IMG/VR virus record: IMGVR_UViG_3300048433_000120
Coordinates: 1 to 59,834 of that record
Strand: one strand, 5' to 3'
From: a virus
DNA: 59,834 nt
Position numbers and translations under genes: made by a program. Of the stretch, positions 1 to 8,343 are shown piece after piece. Below the pieces are notes generated by a model. The model saw nothing but the letters and a program-made list of their open reading frames with translations. It was not told the DNA's origin and did not search any database. Position 1 is the first letter of the stretch. Every line of letters begins with the position of its first letter.

Positions 1-123
1 ACCACTTTGACTTGAAGTAAACTTCATATACTCAGTATTATCAGCTTCAAATTTTACAGAGTTATCAATATCAAAGCCAGTAGATATGCTTCCTCTATTT
101 GCTGTACGCTGTAGCGTTTCCAT
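1..123 (-). CDS. Tail fibre protein, N-terminal part (cut by window start)
   Basis: The reading frame starts at the ATG at 123-121 and is open to base 1, so only 41 N-terminal residues are present. It begins METLQRTANRGS and continues with FEADNTEYMKF, an opening I recognise from marine phage tail-fibre proteins that carry a LamG/concanavalin-like domain further on. It follows the 326-residue tail protein by one base. The C-terminal half is probably the truncated gene at the other end of the window. Virion-exposed and likely receptor binding; that role is inferred from the family. Confidence 0.7.
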   Translation of the reverse strand, partial: METLQRTANRGSISTGFDIDNSVKFEADNTEYMKFTSSQSG

Positions 124-124
124 A

Positions 125-1105
125 TTATGTTTGTGCTAGGTTTTGAACTCTACCGATTTCCTGCCACACGCTGCCATTATATCTAAAGGCTAGTATGTCT
201 GTTTTGTTGGCTGTTGCTGTAATTGTAGGAGCTGTACTGGCAGCAAATTCAAAAACTGTGTTCCAAGCTATTGTTCTAGCTGTACCGCCTTGTGCTATTT
301 CTACAGAAATAATTGCACCTTCTACAGCGTTACTGGGGGCTGAAAACGTGGTGTTCTCAGTTGTAACATGATATGCGTTTGCGGCTGCTCTAGCGTCCCA
401 AGCTACTGCATTAGAGCTTGAGGTAATAGCTACTTGGCTAATGTTAGCTGAAGTAGACGCTGTAACTTTTTTAGGCATAGTAACAAACTGGTTTTCATCT
501 ACGGATATGGCAGGGGTTGTACCTACTGCTGAACCAAGACCTATAACTAAATCATCGGCACTATCATCCAGTCCTACATAATAATCTTGAGCATTACCGT
601 CAAATACTATTTTAGTATCTTCGGCTGTTGCATCACCTATGGTAAGAGTTGTACCGTTAATGGATAAGCTATCTGTAACTGCTAAGTCAGTAAATACATC
701 TAATACTGCTGCTCCGCTTCCTGCTCCATCTAATTGGACAACAGCAACTTCGCCATTTCCTATGGTTACATTAGCTCCAGAGCCCTGTGAAATAATTATA
801 TTTTGAGATCCACTAGTAGCGTTTTCTATAATTTGTACCCTTTTCATGGTGTTTGGACCAATCGTAATAGTACAGGCTGAATCTAACGTGCCTGTATATT
901 TAAGATAAAAAGCTCGACCTGCGTCTGCTGTTCCATCTGCTACTGTGGTCGCGTGAGTATCTGCGTTAGTAGTTATAGCTTCAGTACCTATACCTAAAGC
1001 TTCACCAATTAATTCCAGATTAGTGTTAGTAGAAGTACCCCAAGTCCCAGACTCATCACCTGTAGCGATTTCTTTGAGCCTTAAATTATTTACATAAGTT
1101 GCCAT
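125..1105 (-). CDS. Tail fibre-like structural protein
   Basis: 326 residues. The N-terminus (YVNNLRLKEIATGDESGTWG) is a conserved opening of marine phage tail proteins. The middle is Ser/Thr/Gly/Ala-rich beta-type sequence with few charged residues, as in fibre shafts, and the end (FRYNGSVWQEIG) also recurs in phage fibres. No enzymatic motif. It has a good ribosome site (GAGGTGAGAA) and sits just upstream of the truncated fibre gene, so it is probably part of the distal tail. Exact position in the virion is unknown. Confidence 0.65.
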   Translation of the reverse strand: MATYVNNLRLKEIATGDESGTWGTSTNTNLELIGEALGIGTEAITTNADTHATTVADGTADAGRAFYLKYTGTLDSACTITIGPNTMKRVQIIENATSGSQNIIISQGSGANVTIGNGEVAVVQLDGAGSGAAVLDVFTDLAVTDSLSINGTTLTIGDATAEDTKIVFDGNAQDYYVGLDDSADDLVIGLGSAVGTTPAISVDENQFVTMPKKVTASTSANISQVAITSSSNAVAWDARAAANAYHVTTENTTFSAPSNAVEGAIISVEIAQGGTARTIAWNTVFEFAASTAPTITATANKTDILAFRYNGSVWQEIGRVQNLAQT

Positions 1106-1137
1106 TTCTCACCTCTAAGCATTTATTATGCCATTTT

Positions 1138-1166
1138 ATTATATATTAAACCAAAAAGAGCAAAGT
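1138..1166 (-). promoter_or_regulatory. Weak candidate promoter before fibre genes
   Basis: In the 79-bp gap between two tail genes a perfect TATAAT (-10, minus strand) lies at 1143-1138, 17 bases after an ACTTTG hexamer at 1166-1161. The -35 match is poor, so this is only a possible internal promoter for the fibre genes. Confidence 0.3.
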
Positions 1167-1184
1167 TTATAGTTTTTGAAACAA

Positions 1185-1820
1185 TTATGCTGCAACTTCT
1201 CTCCAGTTAGCTGTTTGGTCATCTTTAACTGGTGACCAAATATTTGTCGTACCCACTACACCCGTAGCTGATACACCTGTTATTGTAACATTAGCTTTAC
1301 AGTTAAAGGTTGGATCTCCAACTAATCCTTCGGTATTACCAAATACATTTATCACAAACCTATTATCAGTTTTTGTGGTTGCAGTACCTAAGGCTGAGGT
1401 ACCCGCTTGTCCTGTTGGAGTTTGCTTGGCTTTAGCTACGGTAGTAAGTGATCCTACTCCACCTGTGGCTCCTAAACCTGAAGGACTTACATTAGCTTCT
1501 GCGTCAGTTGTAGCTGTTCCTAAAGCAGAAGTTCCTGCTAAACCTGAAACATTTAAAGTATTGTTTGAAACTGTAGTTGCTGTACCTAAAGCAGAAGTTC
1601 CTGCTAAACCATTTACGCCTACAACACCACCTGCATCTACTGCAACACCACCATTAGTGGCTGTAACACTAAAACCTGTAAGAGTAATTGTTGCTTCTGC
1701 ATCAGTTGTTATTGTGCCTAATGCGGATGTGGCTGATAAACCACTAAGTGTGACTGGTATAGCTTCGCCCCATGTGAGTTGACCCCACGTGCCTCGACCC
1801 CAACCGTTAACGATAGCCAT
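1185..1820 (-). CDS. Repetitive structural protein with AGTSALGTATT-type repeats
   Basis: 211 residues. After a short N-terminus with WGRGTWGQLTWGE, the protein is made of 22-25-residue units around the core GLAGTSALGTATT, with about five recognisable copies and degenerate ones between. The C-terminus (SPVKDDQTANWREVAA) is non-repetitive. Such Gly/Ser/Thr/Ala beta repeats are common in marine phage tail or decoration proteins. It lies between tail genes in the late operon. Function beyond a structural role cannot be told. Confidence 0.65.
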   Translation of the reverse strand: MAIVNGWGRGTWGQLTWGEAIPVTLSGLSATSALGTITTDAEATITLTGFSVTATNGGVAVDAGGVVGVNGLAGTSALGTATTVSNNTLNVSGLAGTSALGTATTDAEANVSPSGLGATGGVGSLTTVAKAKQTPTGQAGTSALGTATTKTDNRFVINVFGNTEGLVGDPTFNCKANVTITGVSATGVVGTTNIWSPVKDDQTANWREVAA

Positions 1821-1826
1821 TTAAGG

Positions 1827-2255
1827 CTAGGCGATTCTTATAATCGCTGTAGAAGCCGCTGCTGCTGGAAAGACAATAGTAAAGTCTCCTGCAGTTGAAG
1901 TTTTATCGCCACCAAAATCAATAGTAGCTACTGATCTATCAGAATTTGTGTCGTTATAAATCAAACAACCCCTAGCAGTAACAGTCGCTGTACCAAATGT
2001 TAAATCAGCAAAATCAGTAAAACCTGTAGTTCCTGAACTTGTTGGATTAATATTTGTTAAAGCTGAACCACCCGCAGTATAGTTTGTTCCTGATGATTCT
2101 TGACTTGTGCTATAAGCTGTAGTAGTAGCACCCATTGTTGCTGAGCTAGTGTATAAAGCTAATTTAAATGAATTACCGCCAGACGCTAAAAAATTATGTT
2201 TAGCTTCTAATAGTTCTTTCTTAAAACTAGTTGTAAGTGTTGATGATATTGCCAT
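1827..2255 (-). CDS. Conserved phage structural protein
   Basis: 142 residues, starting MAISSTLTTSFKKELLEAKHNF and then LALYTSSATM, a pattern I recognise from small marine phage virion proteins of unknown position. Ser/Thr/Ala-rich, no cysteine pairs or catalytic motif. It starts one base after the preceding gene and shares the late tail-gene block, which supports a structural role. Confidence 0.6.
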   Translation of the reverse strand: MAISSTLTTSFKKELLEAKHNFLASGGNSFKLALYTSSATMGATTTAYSTSQESSGTNYTAGGSALTNINPTSSGTTGFTDFADLTFGTATVTARGCLIYNDTNSDRSVATIDFGGDKTSTAGDFTIVFPAAAASTAIIRIA

Positions 2256-2256
2256 G

Positions 2257-2547
2257 TTAAATCTCCTTCAATATTTTAGCTAGGTCTTCGTGACCTTGTT
2301 GTTCTAATAGGTTACGCATCGTGCATCGTTCACTATTGATTGCTTGTTTAATATAGTAAATGATTGCGTTGTAAATAGCTAGTTTATATGCTTCTGCTTG
2401 TTGTCTTACGTGAGGAGCAGCATCTTCACTTATTCCACAGATTCTATTAGTTAATTGTTCTGCCCAAAATTCAGGCGGGTGTCCTCTATTTTGTTGTGTT
2501 TCAACTGTAATAGAACCGACATTTCCTAAAGTTATATTATCTATCAT
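2257..2547 (-). CDS. Conserved small phage protein
   Basis: 96 residues, mainly helical, with NRGHPPEFWAEQLTNRI near the N-terminus and QAINSERCTMRNLL later. This combination is widespread in marine phage genomes next to connector and tail genes, with no assigned function. One base separates it from each neighbour, so it is translated with the tail block. Confidence 0.6.
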   Translation of the reverse strand: MIDNITLGNVGSITVETQQNRGHPPEFWAEQLTNRICGISEDAAPHVRQQAEAYKLAIYNAIIYYIKQAINSERCTMRNLLEQQGHEDLAKILKEI

Positions 2548-2548
2548 A

Positions 2549-3283
2549 TTAATATCTTTTTGCTTCTGGGGGTGTATCTAGCACAGTTCTTATTTCTGTG
2601 ATGTTTTTTAATTTTTCTTCTTGCATCATTTTATTGTATTCAGAAAGTTTAACTTGGTGATATGTTTTTTGATCATCCAGAATTATAATATCAGGATCGT
2701 CAAGTCTGTGATAGCCATAAACTCTTTTTTCTATAGGACAATCTGTATCTAATAAACCTGATCTAGCTGCAACATTTACAGTCATTCCTCTTTCTATACA
2801 TTTAGCTAACCAAAATTCACAACAAGCTTTTCCTGCTTCTGCAAAATGTAAATTACCTCTATAACTAAAATCTATACCAAACAAGTTGATACTTCCAACT
2901 TTATTGTATAAAGCAAAAGCAAAAGCAAAAGGCACGGTGTTGTTTAAGTACGCACAATCTGCGTCTTGTACAACGTCTTGTAAAGGGTAAAGCACTGCAG
3001 AAGGACATCTGGGATCTAGTTCACAGGTGTATATAGGCATATCAGCAACAGGTAGCCATCGTCTCATAATATCTGTTTGACTTCCTGCGTCGTCTGTATC
3101 CATAAACCTACTAACTGGATCTAGCATAAAAATTCTATCACATTTAGTAATAGCTCCCATACAATTTATTCCCCAAACTTCGTCATAAGTTTTTGAATGA
3201 ACTAAACTAAGATGAAAATCTAATTGACTTTCACCCATAGCAACTATTGCAATGTTTTTTCCTTCGAGTTCTTTTATCCTCAT
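2549..3283 (-). CDS. Rossmann-like conserved phage protein, unknown function
   Basis: 244 residues. The start (GKNIAIVAMGESQLDFHLS) looks like the nucleotide-binding strand-loop-helix of Rossmann proteins of the DUF115/MptE type. The conserved middle (YPLQDVVQDADCAYLNNTV, LFGIDFSY) recurs in marine phages. It lies among tail-tube genes although it does not look structural. A sugar- or pterin-phosphate-type transferase fold is possible, but this is inference; no substrate can be named. The start overlaps the stop of the upstream gene by four bases (ATGA). Confidence 0.5.
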   Translation of the reverse strand: MRIKELEGKNIAIVAMGESQLDFHLSLVHSKTYDEVWGINCMGAITKCDRIFMLDPVSRFMDTDDAGSQTDIMRRWLPVADMPIYTCELDPRCPSAVLYPLQDVVQDADCAYLNNTVPFAFAFALYNKVGSINLFGIDFSYRGNLHFAEAGKACCEFWLAKCIERGMTVNVAARSGLLDTDCPIEKRVYGYHRLDDPDIIILDDQKTYHQVKLSEYNKMMQEEKLKNITEIRTVLDTPPEAKRY

Positions 3284-3936
3284 GCTTGAGGTTCTCTCCT
3301 TATTTCATCGTATCTGGTTTGATCTCTTGTTGATGTAAGTTGTGTTTCGCCTAGGTTTTTTAAACTTACTAAAGCTTCTACAAACTTAGACTCATATGCA
3401 GGTATTATTTCATAATTTTTAAGATAAGTACAGGCTTCAACTAAACTTCCATACAATAAAGCATTAGGAGCATTTTCAGATAACCATGTTGTTTCACTGC
3501 CTGAGGTAGTTGTAAGGGAGGGGGGTCTATGATAATAATGTAATTCAACTTCATAAGCTGCATCAGGACTAGGAGCAATAATAAAAGTATTATCGTCAAA
3601 CTCAGCATAGTATTTAGGTAACCCTGTTGTAGTTGGATTAGGAGTATAGTCTCTAATAAAAGAAACGTTTTTTAATAATAAATAGCTATAATTACTACTG
3701 CTGTCAATTACTGCTAAACTAAAAGGCGATAAATAATCAGCAGGTGTTTCTAAATAAGGACCTGAAGCTGTAAGATTACCTACTTGATTTTTTCTAAAAT
3801 CATTTAATTGAACGTTTTTTAAAATACGTTCTTCGGCTGTTGTTATAAACGTAGGTAAATTACTTACAAAACTAGTTTCGGTACTGTCAAGATAATCTTG
3901 TATAGCTGTTTTTAATGTTGTATATGTAAAACTCAT
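3280..3936 (-). CDS. Tail tubular / adaptor protein
   Basis: 218 residues. The sequence AEERILKNVQLNDFRKN, the loop LETPADYLSPFS and FDDNTFIIAPSPDAAYEVEL match the pattern of head-to-tail adaptors of the T7 gp11 type found in marine podoviruses. It probably forms a ring between portal and tail. It overlaps both neighbours by four bases, showing translational coupling within the connector and tail block. Confidence 0.6.
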   Translation of the reverse strand: MSFTYTTLKTAIQDYLDSTETSFVSNLPTFITTAEERILKNVQLNDFRKNQVGNLTASGPYLETPADYLSPFSLAVIDSSSNYSYLLLKNVSFIRDYTPNPTTTGLPKYYAEFDDNTFIIAPSPDAAYEVELHYYHRPPSLTTTSGSETTWLSENAPNALLYGSLVEACTYLKNYEIIPAYESKFVEALVSLKNLGETQLTSTRDQTRYDEIRREPQA

Positions 3937-4664
3937 GTTGTATATATTATACCTCCCATTCCACTATGGTTAGTGCAATAATAATATAAAGTTGGTGCGT
4001 CAGACGCTACTTCAATTTGAGTGTAAGCTCCTGAACTTCCAGGAGTGCCGCTTGTAGTAACACCTGTTGTATATTCAGACCCTCCTCCATGCGTACCGTT
4101 TGAGGTTGTTGATATTCTTAACGGATGACTGCTATTAGTGCTGTCTGATTGATCAAATTTATATGTTTGTCCTTCGGTTAATGTTAAAGCTGCTGCTCTT
4201 GAACCGTCTATATAAAAATAATTTGAACCTAAATAACTTGCTACAGTTATTGTATAAGTGGTTATAGATGGAGACGGGGTAGGACTTGGACTAGGTGTTG
4301 CTGCTACTCCTGATATTGTTATTTCTCCTACACTTCCAGTTAATGGAGGAACTATATACATAGAACCTATTGTGTCGCTATTTTCTGCCCACATAATAGG
4401 AGCACTTATACCCGCAGAGTTTACAGGATTAGAAACTATAGCGTAGCCTTGTCCTGTTGTTGGAGCGGGAACATCTGGTCTAGGTCTCCAAAGAAGTTCT
4501 GCATCTGCTCCAATACTAGGAGGATCTAATTGTGGGTGTTTAGGTTCGTAACACTCTCGACAAACTCTATTGTTTTCCCAAGTACCTCTAGCTTGTTTAT
4601 ATGGATATCTAAATCCACAAGTGTCGCAAATAAAGTAAGCATATTTTCCTGAAGCGTAAGCCAT
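3933..4664 (-). CDS. Virion protein with zinc ribbon and cupredoxin-like domain
   Basis: 243 residues in two parts. The N-terminal ~40 residues carry two CxxC pairs (C13/C16 and C35/C38), a zinc ribbon. A Pro/Ser linker (SPSPTPSPS) leads to a C-terminal beta domain with H180 (SSHPLRIS) and CTNHSGM (C230, H233, M236), the ligand order of type 1 copper sites in plastocyanin-like proteins. Similar HPLRxS...YYYCxxHSGMGG modules occur in marine phage virion proteins. Copper binding itself is not shown. It sits between two adaptor-type genes. Confidence 0.6.
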   Translation of the reverse strand: MAYASGKYAYFICDTCGFRYPYKQARGTWENNRVCRECYEPKHPQLDPPSIGADAELLWRPRPDVPAPTTGQGYAIVSNPVNSAGISAPIMWAENSDTIGSMYIVPPLTGSVGEITISGVAATPSPSPTPSPSITTYTITVASYLGSNYFYIDGSRAAALTLTEGQTYKFDQSDSTNSSHPLRISTTSNGTHGGGSEYTTGVTTSGTPGSSGAYTQIEVASDAPTLYYYCTNHSGMGGIIYTT

Positions 4665-5335
4665 TAGATATATTCTTGTTTAGGAACTAATCTTATATTA
4701 GAACGATCCTCATCATAGCGTAAAGCATTAGCTAAATCTCTTTCATATAAATCTTGTATAACAGGAAGTTTTTGAACGTTTTTCTTTATACAAAGATAAT
4801 AAGCTAGTCCAGATACTAAACAAGGCATAAATCTTGTAGGTATATCTACATCATTAAGCGAAGCCGCAGCATCCTCTATTGTACGCCATACATAGTAAAT
4901 GAGTTTGTCCGTTGAGTTCTCGGGCGTTGGATAAAGATGAATAACTGGTGATTTTTTACGTTCTAACCAAAACTCTGTAGAACGTGCTTTAGTTGCTTTA
5001 TTAGGAATACCTACGTATTCGTTTCGATCTATTCTGTCTAGGGGGTAATCAGTTACAACACCTCCTACTGTTCTTTCTACGTAAGCGTCTAGAACATCAA
5101 TATCGTAAGAATTTAAAGTATACTCATTCGTGCCTTCTGTAAGAGTTAACTCTATTTTAGTTACCTCCCACATCTGAATACCTCTGTTTGACCAATCGGC
5201 AAACATTATATTCATGGAACGACGTGCTGTAACAGCATCATAAGACGTACGAGCTTCTAATCCTGCAAGTTCGTACGCCTCTTCGATTGCGGTCGCTACA
5301 TCTAAACTAAATGCACGAGTTCCCGAGGTTGCCAT
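4664..5335 (-). CDS. Head-completion / tail adaptor-like protein
   Basis: 223 residues. EEAYELAGLEARTSYDAVTA, MFADWSNRGIQMW and IHLYPTPENS are typical of P22 gp4-like head-to-tail adaptors in marine podoviruses. The fold is expected to be helical at the N-terminus with a beta region. Its place right after capsid-associated genes fits a connector ring component. It overlaps the downstream gene by one base. Confidence 0.55.
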   Translation of the reverse strand: MATSGTRAFSLDVATAIEEAYELAGLEARTSYDAVTARRSMNIMFADWSNRGIQMWEVTKIELTLTEGTNEYTLNSYDIDVLDAYVERTVGGVVTDYPLDRIDRNEYVGIPNKATKARSTEFWLERKKSPVIHLYPTPENSTDKLIYYVWRTIEDAAASLNDVDIPTRFMPCLVSGLAYYLCIKKNVQKLPVIQDLYERDLANALRYDEDRSNIRLVPKQEYI

Positions 5336-5336
5336 G

Positions 5337-5663
5337 TTAGTTGTAGTATGCTACAAAAAAGTCGCAGTTAGCCAACACAACATAAGCCCCTGTATCAAAT
5401 TTTACTCCGTCGTTAGGCAAATAATGGTCAAAAGACTCATTTGCTGCTGAACCGAACTTAAATTCAATAAGTAACTTAGTCCCACTTGCACCCGTTCCGT
5501 CATAGATTTTTATAGAACCGTCTGCAGCACTTGCTTGTGCTTGAACAGACTGAATCCTTATTGGACCTAAATTAGTAGCAGTACCTGCTCCAGCTCCTAT
5601 GAACCCTTGTAGTTGTCCTGTGGCACTGAGAGCTACGGTCGCTTTTACATCTGATGAACTCAT
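5337..5663 (-). CDS. Small structural protein, unknown
   Basis: 108 residues, Gly/Ala/Ser-rich and without motif except a beta-type core (GSIKIYDGTGASGTKLLIEF). Such proteins follow capsid genes in marine phages and are taken as minor virion components. Here it sits one base before the adaptor gene and 20 bases after a decoration-like gene. It has a ribosome site AGGAG. Confidence 0.5.
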   Translation of the reverse strand: MSSSDVKATVALSATGQLQGFIGAGAGTATNLGPIRIQSVQAQASAADGSIKIYDGTGASGTKLLIEFKFGSAANESFDHYLPNDGVKFDTGAYVVLANCDFFVAYYN

Positions 5664-5683
5664 ATTAATCTCCTATATTAAGA

Positions 5684-6190
5684 TTAAGCGTCAGCAAATG
5701 GTGTAACTAAAGTTCCTGACCCTAAAATAATTCCTTCTACTGAGTATTTAGCACTTCCCATAGCAGTAACTTTAACGATACTACCTGCAAGTCCGCCTTT
5801 AGTAGAACCATTCATTGTGATAACATCGTTAGATGCACCAGAAATAAAAGTTTTACCTGTTGCGTCTGTTACACCAGTGTAAAGTCCACCTACAAACTTA
5901 TCTGTACCATCTGTTAAGATGTCCATGTCAGTTGCTGCAGTTTCTACTACAAAAAAGAATGATGCACCTAAGTTATTTGTTTGATTAGGATCATCGTCTC
6001 TTCCTGGAGCAGTAGCTACGATAGTAGGTAAAGTAAATTTACCATCCGCATCGTTAGTTGTTAAAATTTTACCTGCGTGTGCAGCTACTGTTAAAGTAGT
6101 GTCCGCAGTTAAACTAACAACGTTAGCATTACCTGCTGATATAAATCCTGCTAATGATTGTACAGGACCCGAAAAGGTTGATTTTGCCAT
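5684..6190 (-). CDS. Capsid decoration-like structural protein
   Basis: 168 residues, beta-rich (SLTADTTLTVAAHAGKIL, GGLYTGVTDATGKTF). It is the first gene after the terminator that follows the capsid gene, and its leader has a strong ribosome site (GGAGGAAATT) and a long-armed hairpin. Position and composition suggest a head decoration or fibre-base protein, but no family is recognised with certainty. Confidence 0.45.
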   Translation of the reverse strand: MAKSTFSGPVQSLAGFISAGNANVVSLTADTTLTVAAHAGKILTTNDADGKFTLPTIVATAPGRDDDPNQTNNLGASFFFVVETAATDMDILTDGTDKFVGGLYTGVTDATGKTFISGASNDVITMNGSTKGGLAGSIVKVTAMGSAKYSVEGIILGSGTLVTPFADA

Positions 6191-6210
6191 AATTTCCTCC
6201 GTGGAAATAA

Positions 6211-6252
6211 GTTCTACTGTCTCGGCTTGTCTGCTAGGTCAGTCTGTAGAAC
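6211..6252 (-). promoter_or_regulatory. Leader hairpin before structural gene
   Basis: Seven-base arms GTTCTAC (6252-6246) and GTAGAAC (6217-6211) are perfect inverted repeats separated by 28 bases. They lie in the 5' leader of the gene starting at 6190, between the capsid terminator and the ribosome site. This could be a stability or processing structure. Confidence 0.4.
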
Positions 6253-6294
6253 AAGTTAATAAATCCTAGTCTTTTGATTGTATATGAATGCCTA

Positions 6295-6326
6295 CAAAAA
6301 GAAAAGGGGAACCGAAGTTCCCCTTT
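6295..6326 (-). terminator. Rho-independent terminator after major capsid gene
   Basis: A perfect 10-bp stem (AAAGGGGAAC / GTTCCCCTTT, 6326-6317 with 6312-6303) closed by a TTCG tetraloop, followed by a U-rich run (TCTTTTTG). It lies 21 bases past the capsid stop codon. It would reduce read-through into the tail genes and stabilise the capsid mRNA 3' end. Confidence 0.85.
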
Positions 6327-6346
6327 AATGAATTCACGTTAATGAA

Positions 6347-7255
6347 TTAGGCTCCTGGTGAACCGAAGATACCTCTCCAATCACTAAAACCAAAACTATA
6401 ACGTTCTCTAGCCTTGTATCTTACGTTACCAGTTTCGAAGTCGCCTTCCATACTAGTAGCTACAGGACTTCTAACGAAATGTTTCAATCCGTTAGGGACG
6501 TCAGTTTTGATAAAGAACGCATCAGTATCTGTTAGATAATGATTTACAACGTAGCCTTCTGAGACCATTCCCATATTTCTAATTGCATTAATATCATTAT
6601 CTGAAGTACCAACTCTTCCTGGAGTTTCCATCAATCTATCCGCTACGAATTGCAAAGCAGGTGGAATAATTAATTTCCTTGCTTGTGCATTCACTTTAAG
6701 GTTTCTTTCATCCTTAAATCCAGCGATATCAATCAATGATTGCTCTAAAGAAGTTTCATTAAGGTCAGCAGCTGTAGACAGCTCGTTACTTAAATCAACG
6801 TTTGCAACAGTCGGATGGTCTGTAGCACAAAGCTCTTTTCCATCACCACCAACAAATGAAGAATTAAACGCATTGTTTAATACGTTTGCTGCTTTCACTT
6901 GTTTAGTTTGTTGCATAGACCTTGCTAAAGCTCTTGTATATCTTGAAGAGAGTGTATCGTAGAGGTTATCTTCGATTGCTTCTTCTGTCAATGCAAATGC
7001 TAATGCTACAGTCTCGTGTGTATAACGCGAAGTAAAAGATTCTTGAGCTGTGTCATAAATGACTGCGGCTCCTTCTCCTTTAGTCGGTGCTTCACCGAAC
7101 CCACTTAACATTACTTCTTCCTCAAAAGCCCTTTCGGAGTTCTCAGTATCGAAGATGTCTTCGTGCTCGTTATTATATCTCTCATACTCTAATCCGAAGA
7201 GAGCATGGAGTCCAGGTACTAGTTCTTTAACTAGTTGTGCTCTGTTAATCGCCAT
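6347..7255 (-). CDS. Major capsid protein
   Basis: 302 residues. The sequence follows a marine phage HK97-fold capsid family: MAINRAQLVKELVPGLHALF, FEEEVMLSGFGEAP, YTHETVALAFALTEEAIEDN, SRYTRALARSMQQTKQVKAA and CATDHPT near the middle. The position after scaffold genes and before a strong terminator fits the most abundant structural protein. There is no N-terminal delta domain or protease; the separate scaffold gene upstream supplies assembly control. The start has an AAGGAGAT ribosome site. Confidence 0.85.
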   Translation of the reverse strand: MAINRAQLVKELVPGLHALFGLEYERYNNEHEDIFDTENSERAFEEEVMLSGFGEAPTKGEGAAVIYDTAQESFTSRYTHETVALAFALTEEAIEDNLYDTLSSRYTRALARSMQQTKQVKAANVLNNAFNSSFVGGDGKELCATDHPTVANVDLSNELSTAADLNETSLEQSLIDIAGFKDERNLKVNAQARKLIIPPALQFVADRLMETPGRVGTSDNDINAIRNMGMVSEGYVVNHYLTDTDAFFIKTDVPNGLKHFVRSPVATSMEGDFETGNVRYKARERYSFGFSDWRGIFGSPGA

Positions 7256-7270
7256 TATTTATCTCCTTGA

Positions 7271-7810
7271 TTAGACCGCAAATGTGTTAGTCGGGAATGT
7301 AAAGAGTCCTCTCGCATGAGCACCGATTTCGTTGCTCGGTTGCGAAGCGAATCCTACCATTAACGCTACACCACTTGAAGTAGTTGCTGTGACCCCTTCC
7401 TTTGATCTACCGTTCACTGTGGAACCTGCAGTCGTAGAAAGAGTATATTTAGAGCCGATAAAACTTACTGCTGGTGTTCCAGCTGTAAATTGAGCCTCGT
7501 AAACGATCCCAGGATCATTATAAACGAGAGCTTCTGCGTCTGCTCCGCCTTGGGTAGCTGTGTCAGCAGTCCAAACTTTCGAGAAAGTTGGGGTGCCGTC
7601 AGTAGCTGTGAAGTATACTCCGTAAAATACACCTACGGGTGTGCCTGTCGCTGTGCCTTGAATGACATAACCACTAGATAAATTAACAACATCACCTGAA
7701 AAGATTGATGCGTTAGTTGCACTTGCGATTCTCATTTTAGCAGGGCGAATAACACCTCCGTACATATGGTATGCGGGAGTAAAACCATCTGGTTTATTTG
7801 TATTAGCCAT
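7271..7810 (-). CDS. Head-associated structural protein (cement-like)
   Basis: 179 residues, starting MANTNKPDGFTPAYHMYGG, then a beta-rich body. This type of protein lies just upstream of capsid genes in marine podoviruses and resembles DUF2190-like decoration proteins in composition, but the assignment is by context. It has a strong AAGGAGAAAAC ribosome site and a 15-base gap to the capsid gene. Confidence 0.5.
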   Translation of the reverse strand: MANTNKPDGFTPAYHMYGGVIRPAKMRIASATNASIFSGDVVNLSSGYVIQGTATGTPVGVFYGVYFTATDGTPTFSKVWTADTATQGGADAEALVYNDPGIVYEAQFTAGTPAVSFIGSKYTLSTTAGSTVNGRSKEGVTATTSSGVALMVGFASQPSNEIGAHARGLFTFPTNTFAV

Positions 7811-7847
7811 TGTTTTCTCCTTTGTCTATATACATTGTTATTATTAA

Positions 7848-8342
7848 TTACTTTGCATCGGTAGGCTTACTACCGAAGGCGACTTTAGAAGTCCTTTGGA
7901 TATCACTATCCTTAATAGGCATTCTTGGGTCACTTTCTCGCATAAAGTTTTGATCTACACCTTGCATCGCGGTATCTGCTTGATCTTTAAAATAAGCATT
8001 ACGTTCTTCTGCGGTTTCGACTGGAACTTTAGCAAGTATTAATCCTCCGACTCCAATTACTCCAGTGTTGCTACCGTTTTCAATAGTAGGAGCTTCGAAA
8101 TCAGGATAGTCTTCTGCTCTCACAGGTTCATATCCCTCTCTAATACGTTTAGACATATTAGATTTATCATCGATTCCTCGAGTAGCTTCACGAATCCACC
8201 TAAATTGATATCCAGGAGGAGCTTCGGGTGCGTCTAACATAGACGGGGGAGCCCAAGGCTTTCTGCGAGTTTGAGAGGCTCGTGTCTCTGCAGATCGTGA
8301 GTTACGATCAGTATTGACTTCTGTTTTATTTTCTTCGGTCAT
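7848..8342 (-). CDS. Conserved head-region protein
   Basis: 164 residues from the ATG at 8342, chosen because AAGGAG lies correctly before it; an in-frame ATG further up has none. The N-terminus is basic (RRKPWAPPSMLDAPEAPPGY), followed by a conserved core (RWIREATRG, MSKRIREGYEPVRAEDYPDF, GVIGVGGLILAKVP). This family is common between scaffold and capsid genes in marine phages. Its function is unknown; a role in head assembly is inferred. Confidence 0.6.
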   Translation of the reverse strand: MTEENKTEVNTDRNSRSAETRASQTRRKPWAPPSMLDAPEAPPGYQFRWIREATRGIDDKSNMSKRIREGYEPVRAEDYPDFEAPTIENGSNTGVIGVGGLILAKVPVETAEERNAYFKDQADTAMQGVDQNFMRESDPRMPIKDSDIQRTSKVAFGSKPTDAK

Positions 8343-8343
8343 T

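Noticed and set aside
1375-1782. Plus-strand ORF with repeats VAVPKAEVPA
   Set aside because: It is the mirror of the tandem-repeat gene on the minus strand; no ribosome site and the opposite direction to the operon.
1375-1782. Possible CRISPR array from the repeated DNA units
   Set aside because: Units lie in an open coding frame, lack unique spacers of constant length, and translate into a regular beta repeat.
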